Assembly (NCBI GenBank): GCA_018818905.1
Contig: JAHIRA010000023.1
Location: 1 to 15,496 of the forward strand
DNA length: 15,496 nt
Source of the DNA: Patescibacteria group bacterium
GTDB lineage: Bacteria > Patescibacteriota > JABMPQ01 > JAHIRA01
Direction: 5' to 3'
The position numbers were made by a program, and so were the translations under genes. Shown here one piece after another: positions 6,515-13,200 of the stretch. The notes below the pieces were generated by a model that ran no database searches, was not told the origin of the DNA, and saw nothing but the letters and a program-made list of their open reading frames with translations. Every line of letters starts with the position of its first letter. Within the stretch, counting starts at the first letter, position 1.

Positions 6515-7300
6515 ATGGAAAACATTATTGAAGTCAAAAATCTAACCAAAAAGTTTAAAGACCTCGTGGCGGTTGACGATGTTTCTTTTGGGGTCAAAAA
6601 AGGAGAAATATTTGCTTTTTTGGGACCAAACGGGGCTGGCAAAAGCACCACTATCAAAATGATGACAACAGTAATGAGGCCAACTTCCGGGGAAATTAAA
6701 ATCAATGGGTTTAGACCAGAAACAGAAGCTCATCAGGTCAGAAAATCGTTTGGCATTGTTTTTCAAGACTCTAGCCTAGATGACAAGCTGACGGCCTATG
6801 AAAACCTAAAGTACCACGGCATTCTTTATGGCGTTCCTAGAGCTGATCTCAAGCCCAGAATTGAAAAAATGCTCAAATTTGTGGACCTGTGGAAAAGAAG
6901 AAAAGATGTGGTCAAAAAATATTCCGGTGGGATGAAAAGACGTTTAGAAGTGGCTCGTGGATTGTTGCATCATCCGGAAATATTTTTCTTGGACGAGCCT
7001 ACGCTTGGTCTTGATCCACAAACCAGAAACTACATCTGGAAATATATCAAGAATTTGAATCAAGAAAAAAACATCACCATCTTCTTTACCACCCATTATA
7101 TGGAAGAAGTTGAGCAAATGGCTGATAGGGTGGCTATTATTGACCATGGCAAGATTATTATTTCTGGAACCGTCAAAGAACTTCTGGAACAAACCGGTAA
7201 AGAAACGTTGGAGCAAGCCTTTATTGAATTAACTGGCCGAGACATTAGAGAAGAAGATGCCAGTGCCGTTGATCAGATGCGCAACCAAATGCGACACTAA
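6515..7300 (+). CDS. ABC transporter ATP-binding protein (DrrA-like)
   Basis: Cytoplasmic ATPase subunit of an ABC-2 exporter, 261 residues. All motifs are present: Walker A GPNGAGKST (37-45), Q-loop Q84 in IVFQD, signature YSGGMKRR (136-143), Walker B IFFLDE (156-161) with catalytic E161, D-loop GLDP, and switch His H194 in FFTTH. The sequence after the switch (MEEVEQMADRVAIIDHGKII) is typical of the daunorubicin-resistance DrrA/NodI branch, which drives export of drugs, lipids or polysaccharide. The start at 6515 gives the usual N-terminus MENIIEVKNLTKKF and is supported by the promoter position; the frame is open to GTG 6470 but that would overlap the -35 and -10 boxes. The permease begins 9 nt downstream. 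Substrate cannot be told from sequence. Confidence 0.95.
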   Translation: MENIIEVKNLTKKFKDLVAVDDVSFGVKKGEIFAFLGPNGAGKSTTIKMMTTVMRPTSGEIKINGFRPETEAHQVRKSFGIVFQDSSLDDKLTAYENLKYHGILYGVPRADLKPRIEKMLKFVDLWKRRKDVVKKYSGGMKRRLEVARGLLHHPEIFFLDEPTLGLDPQTRNYIWKYIKNLNQEKNITIFFTTHYMEEVEQMADRVAIIDHGKIIISGTVKELLEQTGKETLEQAFIELTGRDIREEDASAVDQMRNQMRH

Positions 7301-7309
7301 AACAAATTT

Positions 7310-8056
7310 ATGAACGCTATTTATATAATGTGGCTTCGACAACTCAAGAGATACTTTAGATCCAAGGCCAGAATCTTTGGTTCTATTGGTCAGCCGTTGC
7401 TTTTTCTGGTTGCGCTTGGTTTTGGCTTTGGGCCAACTTTTGCCAAGGCCGGAGAAGGGGACTATATTCAGTTTTTGACGCCAGGAATTATAACCATGAG
7501 TATTTTGTTTACAGCGCTTTTTTCTGGGATAGAGATCATTTGGGACAGACAGTTTGGATTTCTCAAGGAAACTTTGGTGGCGCCGGTGTCACGTTTTGAG
7601 ATTGTGATAGGAAAAACCTTAGGTGGGGCCACAGTAGCTGTTTTTCAGGGATTAATTATTGCAATTGCCGCTATGTTTATTGGGTTCAAACCGCAAGACA
7701 TTTGGACGCTGCCACTAGCTTTACTTATAATGATGCTTATAGCTATTCTGTTTGCCGCGCTAGGCACAGCTATTGCCTCTGTTCTTGATGACATGCAGGG
7801 CTTTCAGCTGATTATGAATTTTTTGGTGATGCCGTTATTCTTTCTGTCTGGAGCTTTATTTCCTTTAGACGAGTCACCTGGGTTCATTCAGGTTATTGCG
7901 ATGATCAATCCTCTGTCGTATGGAGTTGATGCGCTTCGGGGAGTATTTCTAGGAGTGACTCATTTTGGCTATACCACCGACTTATTGGTTCTAGGAATCT
8001 TGACCGCTGTGGTGTGGTCCATTGGGAGTTATTTGTTTTCTAGAATTGAGGTTTAA
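7310..8056 (+). CDS. ABC-2 type permease (DrrB-like)
   Basis: Membrane partner of the preceding ATPase, 248 residues with about six hydrophobic segments (roughly 25-42, 58-76, 102-124, 132-158, 166-186, 223-244). Characteristic ABC-2 sequences are present: WDRQFGFLKETLVAPVSR (78-95), which includes the coupling-helix region, and MPLFFLSGALFPL (174-186) followed by NPLSYGVDALRG (200-211). It starts 9 nt after the ATPase stop with no visible ribosome-binding site, so translation is presumably coupled. A weak terminator-like hairpin follows. Likely exports an amphiphile or drug-like molecule, by family analogy only. Confidence 0.93.
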   Translation: MNAIYIMWLRQLKRYFRSKARIFGSIGQPLLFLVALGFGFGPTFAKAGEGDYIQFLTPGIITMSILFTALFSGIEIIWDRQFGFLKETLVAPVSRFEIVIGKTLGGATVAVFQGLIIAIAAMFIGFKPQDIWTLPLALLIMMLIAILFAALGTAIASVLDDMQGFQLIMNFLVMPLFFLSGALFPLDESPGFIQVIAMINPLSYGVDALRGVFLGVTHFGYTTDLLVLGILTAVVWSIGSYLFSRIEV

Positions 8057-8085
8057 AATTCTCGCAGAAGCTTTGAAACCATTTG

Positions 8086-8115
8086 TACCCCAGCATTGAT
8101 GTTGCGGGTATTTTT
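8086..8115 (+). terminator. Probable terminator of the ABC exporter operon
   Basis: TACCCCAGCA (8086-8095), loop TTGA, then TGTTGCGGGTA (8100-8110): a stem of ten pairs with one bulged C and one G-U, followed by TTTTT (8111-8115). The T run is short. Confidence 0.6.
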
Positions 8116-8150
8116 AATAACTCACAATAGAGTCCGGTTTTGGATTTTAG

Positions 8151-8179
8151 TTGACACAATGAAAATGAGCCTTGATAAG
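8151..8179 (+). promoter_or_regulatory. Candidate promoter of the MscS gene
   Basis: Perfect -35 TTGACA (8151-8156), 17-nt spacer, weak -10 GATAAG (8174-8179). A competing reading is TTGATA (8172-8177) with GATAAT (8193-8198) at a short 15-nt spacing. No ribosome-binding site precedes the ATG at 8221. Confidence 0.35.
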
Positions 8180-8220
8180 CCTTGCAATCCATGATAATCT
8201 CCACAGTTAAACAATAATCT

Positions 8221-9285
8221 ATGACAATTGATCTCAATCACATTTTGATGCTTACCTGGGGAGATAATACTGTCCAAGAATATTTCTTGGCTTTTGTGGT
8301 TTTTTTGGTCGTTTTGGGTGGCTGTATGCTTATTAGGCAGCTAGTTACTACTAGTATCAGAAAAGCTCTCAAGAAAAAAGATAACCTAGAAGAGAATGCT
8401 TTACTGCAGGCTTTTTCTGCTCTTAGAACCCCTTTCTATGTAGTCGTGTCATTATTCCTGGCTATTGGTTTTTTAAATCTGCCTGAGGTTTCAAGAAACA
8501 TTATTCATGGACTTGCGCTGGTTGTGGCTGTCTTTTATGCCATTAAATCTTTAGAGAAAGTTATAGAATTTGTTTTTGAGAAAGTCAAAAACAGTCATCG
8601 TAAAAGAAAAGAAGAGTTTAATCCCGGACCTTACAATCTTCTGAGAGACATTCTCAAAGTTGTAGCTTGGGCCATTGCCGTAATCCTAATTCTTAGAAAC
8701 CTTGGCTACGATATTTCCGGACTCCTGGCTGGGCTAGGTATTGGTGGTTTGGCTGTTGCTCTGGCTTTGCAGAATGTTTTGGGTGATATTTTTTCTTATT
8801 TTTCCATTCAATTTGATAAACCTTTTCAAGTCGGTGACTTCATTGAGGTTGGTAAAGAAAGCGGCACAGTGACGAAAATTGGCATCAAGTCTTCTCGGAT
8901 TAGAACCATTCGAGGTGATGAGTTGGTCATGCCCAATGCTAAGTTAACAAGTGTACATCTTAGAAATTTTCAGTCGATGGAAAAAAGGCGAGTGGTCTTC
9001 AAGCTTCATCTATCGGAAAAAACACCAGCCAAGAAACTCAAAGAAGTGTCGACCATTATTACTCAAGAAATTAGTCGCATTGGCGAAGTTACTTTTGAGA
9101 GAGCTCATTTTAAGGAATTTAGTGATTTTGGTTTAAGCTATGAAATTGCTTTTGTCGTTAATTCTTCACAATATCGAGCTTATTTGGCCACACAACAAAA
9201 AATAAATTTAGCCCTCAAAGAAAGATTTGAAACAGAGGGGATTGAGTTGGTTTTCCCGGCTTGGAGGAAACAGAGCTTGGATTAG
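8221..9285 (+). CDS. MscS-family mechanosensitive ion channel
   Basis: Channel of 354 residues that opens under membrane tension to release solutes during hypo-osmotic shock. Hydrophobic segments lie at about 21-40, 71-87, 93-110 and 143-162, followed by the pore helix at about 165-196 (GLLAGLGIGGLAVALALQ, Gly/Ala-rich as in MscS TM3) and the LGDIFSYFSIQFDKPF segment. The beta domain follows (VGDFIEVGKESGTVTKIGIKSS, then TIRGDELVMPNAKL, about 204-242), and then the alpha/beta vestibule to the C-terminus. It has one or two more N-terminal helices than the minimal E. coli MscS, a common variant. The gene stands alone between terminators and faces the convergent minus-strand gene. A basic loop (residues 122-131) separates the front helices from the pore unit. 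Confidence 0.95.
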   Translation: MTIDLNHILMLTWGDNTVQEYFLAFVVFLVVLGGCMLIRQLVTTSIRKALKKKDNLEENALLQAFSALRTPFYVVVSLFLAIGFLNLPEVSRNIIHGLALVVAVFYAIKSLEKVIEFVFEKVKNSHRKRKEEFNPGPYNLLRDILKVVAWAIAVILILRNLGYDISGLLAGLGIGGLAVALALQNVLGDIFSYFSIQFDKPFQVGDFIEVGKESGTVTKIGIKSSRIRTIRGDELVMPNAKLTSVHLRNFQSMEKRRVVFKLHLSEKTPAKKLKEVSTIITQEISRIGEVTFERAHFKEFSDFGLSYEIAFVVNSSQYRAYLATQQKINLALKERFETEGIELVFPAWRKQSLD

Positions 9286-9289
9286 GATT

Positions 9290-9322
9290 AAAAAAAGCCC
9301 TCCCTGTTTTCACAGAAAGGAC
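9290..9322 (-). terminator. Strand-specific intrinsic terminator of the minus-strand membrane-anchored gene
   Basis: On the minus strand, positions 9322-9312 pair with 9307-9297 in an uninterrupted 11-bp stem (three G-U pairs) closed by a GAAA tetraloop, followed by seven T (9296-9290). On the plus strand the G-U pairs become A-C mismatches and no T run follows. Confidence 0.85.
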
Positions 9323-9332
9323 TGGGTTTATT

Positions 9333-9355
9333 GTTAGACTCTGGCCTAACTTTTT
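9333..9355 (+). terminator. Weak terminator-like hairpin downstream of MscS
   Basis: GTTAG (9333-9337) / CTAAC (9346-9350) with an 8-nt loop, followed by TTTTT (9351-9355). It overlaps the end of the convergent gene. The stem is only 5 bp. Confidence 0.3.
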
Positions 9356-9939
9356 CTCGTATCTTTTTCCAATTCTTTCACGACATGGATCGGGATTTCC
9401 CGTGTTTCCCATTCCGGCTCAGGGGTATAATCGTGAGCAATTGCTCTAGCTGGGGGGAAATCGATCCCGGACTTGTCCTTGGTCTCAATCTTGTGTATTT
9501 TTCTGATAAGATCATCGTTAAGAGCGACAAATCTTATTGTTACGTAAAGAGTGAGTCCTGCTTTGTCTACGCTTGGATCTTCGGCAATCAGTCTAAACCA
9601 CCCTCCTTGGAAGATCAGGAGGTCAGCAAAGGAGTACATTTCTCGTCTGATTGAGCTTTCAAAGAAAGCTTTCTGGACATCAGTACTTGTGAATAGTTCT
9701 CTGATGCGAATATAATCTGTTTCAAGAGGAAGATCTATGTATTCCTCTTTCTTACTATCCCACATTACCAGTTTGACTCTTCCCCAAATGGGTATGAAAC
9801 GATACTTAAAAGCTAATTCGTATGTCAGAGCAAGAAAAACCTTCTTAATCCTCTTCCTGAGCACGAGGGTAGCAAGAAGGCACAGGGCCACAAAGATTTC
9901 GAGCCCATACCTTAATACCAGTGTTCCTATTTCTCTCAT
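9346..9939 (-). CDS. Unrecognised membrane-anchored protein, single N-terminal TM helix
   Basis: Protein of 197 residues that I cannot place in a family. One hydrophobic segment lies at about residues 11-27 (YGLEIFVALCLLATLVL), followed at once by RKRIKK. By the positive-inside rule this puts the remaining 165 residues in the cytoplasm. That part is mixed alpha/beta, rich in aromatic and charged residues (for example GRVKLVMWD and FQGGWFRLIAEDP), with no Cys motif, ATP site or recognisable catalytic signature. The ending EIPIHVVKELEKDTRKS is charged. The start is ATG 9939, chosen because GGAGG ends 9 nt before it; the frame extends to a TTG at 10023 without a binding site. It has its own promoter and terminator, so it is a single-gene unit. 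Real coding sequence is supported by the expression signals on both sides. Confidence 0.75.
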   Translation of the reverse strand: MREIGTLVLRYGLEIFVALCLLATLVLRKRIKKVFLALTYELAFKYRFIPIWGRVKLVMWDSKKEEYIDLPLETDYIRIRELFTSTDVQKAFFESSIRREMYSFADLLIFQGGWFRLIAEDPSVDKAGLTLYVTIRFVALNDDLIRKIHKIETKDKSGIDFPPARAIAHDYTPEPEWETREIPIHVVKELEKDTRKS

Positions 9940-9943
9940 AATT

Positions 9944-9957
9944 CCCTTCCTCCAAAT
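9944..9957 (-). promoter_or_regulatory. Strong ribosome-binding site of the minus-strand membrane-anchored gene
   Basis: Minus strand reads ATTTGGAGGAAGGG, with GGAGG ending 9 nt before ATG 9939. It matches the kinase gene's site in both sequence and spacing. Confidence 0.85.
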
Positions 9958-10067
9958 AAAAAGTATTTTCGCCAAAGCACTCTGCCGGTGGTGCTGACGC
10001 AATTGAGAATGAAATTTAGCCAAAAATCGTTCTCCAATGTATCAGCGCCACGTAGCAAAAACAACAA

Positions 10068-10078
10068 TTTGTCAAAGA
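10068..10078. repeat. Operator-like palindromic word, copy 1
   Basis: TTTGTCAAAGA; the core TTTG-T-CAAA is an odd-centred palindrome. Its minus-strand reading contains TTGACA. An identical 11-mer occurs 56 bp further on. Confidence 0.5.
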
Positions 10079-10102
10079 TCTGTCCCTATACTGAGGCACT
10101 AA

Positions 10103-10131
10103 ACCATATCATATTTTATTGTTTTTGTCAA
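10103..10131 (-). promoter_or_regulatory. Candidate promoter of the minus-strand membrane-anchored gene
   Basis: Minus strand: perfect -35 TTGACA (10131-10126), 17-nt spacer, -10 TATGGT (10108-10103, 4 of 6) with a TGn extension. Transcription would start near 10096, giving an unusually long leader of about 155 nt. Confidence 0.5.
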
Positions 10132-10134
10132 AGA
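10124..10134. repeat. Operator-like palindromic word, copy 2
   Basis: Second exact TTTGTCAAAGA, overlapping the minus-strand -35 box and lying 7 nt from the plus-strand -35 box of the giant-protein gene. A protein bound here could touch both promoters. Confidence 0.5.
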
Positions 10135-10141
10135 CGTTTCA

Positions 10142-10170
10142 TTGAATGCTTTTACCTTTTGTTCTATAGT
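10142..10170 (+). promoter_or_regulatory. Candidate promoter of the giant repeat-protein gene
   Basis: -35 TTGAAT (10142-10147, 4 of 6), 17-nt spacer, -10 TATAGT (10165-10170, 5 of 6). Start of transcription near 10177. This rules out the first in-frame start at 10142, which lies in the -35 box. Confidence 0.5.
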
Positions 10171-10207
10171 ATATATGACACGCATTAGCCAAATAAAACA
10201 AACATTA

Positions 10208-13200
10208 ATGCCAGAAAGATATAGCCCACCGTATAAAGATGAATCCAAAGAAGAGCGAGAGAGATTTGATCATTATATGAAATATAAGCTTGAAGATGGT
10301 GATGAAAAGATGTTTGAAGCATTGTCTGGTGTTTCCGGACTAAGCAGAGAAGTCCAAGAAGATCTAAATCAACACCTTTCTTTGGAAGAAAGAAAGTTTG
10401 TCAAGAAAAAGAAGAAAGATTTTTCCAAGAAAATAGAAGAAAAGGAAAAAGACGAGTTTTTGTATTTCTCAAAAGAGTATAAAACTCTTATGGAATATCT
10501 TGGTTATGAAAATGTTCAGGATCTTTACGGAAAAATTCAAATATCACAAATTCCTGAAGTAAAAAAATACAAAGAAATCAAAGACCCAATTAGTAGGCTT
10601 GAATATTTGGATCAGCTAGAGATGCCTGAGGAAATTGCCTGTCTTTATTCTGTTGATGACGCTTCGACCATTCCACGCATCATCAGATTTCAAGAAAGGA
10701 TGGCAAAATATCAAAAAATGATAAAAGATCCGGGAATAGATGTTTATCCTAGCTCAATTGCTCTTGGATTAAAGAGGGATGTCTTTAGATACTCCATGCT
10801 TGGAGAGCCTGAAATGGAGATCTACAAGAAAGCCAATAAGTGGTGTGAAAAGGATGAAATTTCAACACGGCACATGGTTAGACTTGATGGTGCCGGCGCG
10901 GGTATCAGCTCGTACAAACTTCTTCAAGAAATATATCACGATGCCTTAAAAGACACAAAAAAAGAACACAAAGCTGAGGACTTAACTACAGAAAAGATTG
11001 AGGATTTGGCAGTACGGCTCGGCGCTATTTGGCTTAGTAAAAGTATGGAGTATAATCTTCCCGAAAAAGGTCCCACGTCTTCTTTTTTTGCTACCCCCAA
11101 GGAGGCAATCGCCTGGGCCAAGTTGTGTCCAAGAACTCAGGAAAGATTGAAGTTTCTCAGACAAAATGTGAGTGGTATAGATTTGCATAACATACAACGA
11201 TTCATTGGGAAATCTGAGCCAAAAAAATCAGTTGAAAGATCTTTTCATCGAGCAAGCAGAATGCTTAACGAGTTTGACAAAAATCCGGAAGACAAAAGAA
11301 AAGAGTTAATGGATGAGCTCTTGGTAAAAAACAACAATAGCTTTGAAGCAAAAATTGCCAAAATTGAGAGAGATGAAGCAAGGGGGGCAAGGGAGATTTG
11401 GGAAAAAGTTGATTCAAAAGAAGAAGCAAAAAAACAACTTGGTGAATATGATGAATATTTTAAAGAGGAAAAGGAAAAGATCAAAGAAGCCTATCAAACA
11501 GAAAATGAAAGAATAAAGAATCTATCTGGCGAGGAGGCTAGGAATATACTTCTGCAAAGACTGGAAAAAACACGTCGCAAGAGAGAATTGGAAAGACCAA
11601 TTTCTGAGAAAGCTCTTTTTTTGTTGTCTCTTGGGCATAAAATGTCAGAACGGGGTAGTTATTCTCTCTCAGAAATTGACTGGATCAATACCGCCCCCTT
11701 TGGACTTATTAATCGGTGCTATAGGATGCACTTTGAAGGTGTTTCAGAAGAAGGAATAGAAAAATATGTGCGACTGTCCAATTCTTTGGGTGACAATCTC
11801 GCAAATCTTAATAAAGAAGAGAGAGCCAAATTGGCTATGGTGAGTGATTCAGTTCTGATGTTTATCGGGAGAAAAATGACTGAAAAAGAAGCAAGAAATG
11901 TAGACCCGTTACAGTTTGATTCTGATGATTTGAGATCGTATCTTGAGAATGTTCATCTAAAGCATGATTGGGAGAACGCGATGAAGGACTTGTCTGATTT
12001 GCAAGATTTCACCGGTCATAAGTTTGTCTGGACTAAAGAAAAATTAGATGATGTAATTTATAATTTGAGCAAGAGTGGCCCGACGATTCTTCATGAAATT
12101 GAAGAAGTGATGGGGAAGAAATTTCCATGGACACAAGAGTTGTTTGATGATTATGCCAAAGCATCCATAGATACTCATGGCCTTGAAGGGTTTGAAGAAA
12201 TGGAACAAAAGCTAGGAATGAAAGCTGATATTTCTCAGCAAGAAGTAGACAATTATGCAATTTACTACTGTAGATGTAGACATTCTGGCGAACTCTATAA
12301 AATTGAAAGAATCACCGGGAAACAAGTGAAATGGACAGAGCAAATGCTGACAAAAATAGCTGACGGCTATTCAGTGAAGTATAATTTTGCAAAGGACATT
12401 GAAGCTCTTGAAAAAGTAAGCGGTTTAACTTTCAAATTCTCCAAAGAATTTATTGCCAAGCAGATTATGAAAGATGGTTTTTATGAAACTGCTCAAGCGC
12501 TTGGAGAGAAAGTATGGGAAGATAGAACAGAAGCGCAAGATTTTGTAGCTTTTGCTAGAAAGGCATTTTCGATTCAATCCCCGGCTTCACGAGCGGAGCA
12601 TTGTCCCTGGAGAAATGATTTAAAAAAACTAATATCCAATCAAACCAAGAGTGGAGCGATTGATTTATCGTCAAAACAGGGCCAGGGTATGTTTTTAAAG
12701 TACTTAAAAGAAATTGGTCCTTTTAATCTGGTCATGTTATTCCCGATTTTCACTGAACTTAATAGAGAGAAAGAAGTTAGAAGTCTTGCTGAAGAGACAA
12801 AAAAGTTACTCAGAGAATTTGGTGTTAAGGTCGATAAATTCTCAAAAACCGCAGAGGTTTTAAATGACCTCAAACAGAGAAAAAGGGCAATGATTCAAGG
12901 ACTTCAAAAAGATGAAATTATGCCCAAAGTTCTCACAAGTGTTATAGGGGGAGAAATTTATCAATCAATCATTGGGAGTACTCAATGGTCATCCGGAAGA
13001 AGTCTAGCAGAACTCGTCAGAGAATGTGAACATTCCTCAAAAACATCTCCAAAACTCTTTAAGCTGCCGGAGGGCTATGAAACAAAAACAATTAAAATAA
13101 GAAAACAAGCGTTGGCATCTGAAGTTAATCAGACAGACAAAAAGGAAGAAATGAACCGTCTCGTAGAAGATGAAAGAACCCAGGAGATCATAGATAGAGA

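Noticed and set aside
9331..9654. 107-residue plus-strand frame downstream of MscS
   Set aside because: Opposes the minus-strand gene that has a strong ribosome-binding site and terminator; its translation shows no domain features.
10142..10207. Earlier starts of the giant protein at 10142 or 10175
   Set aside because: 10142 is in the -35 box. 10175 is only 5 nt past the -10 box, so it is possible but less likely than 10208.
11975..12517. Tandem DNA repeat or CRISPR-like array
   Set aside because: The periodicity is only at protein level; the nucleotide sequence is diverged and no spacer-repeat pattern exists anywhere in the window.
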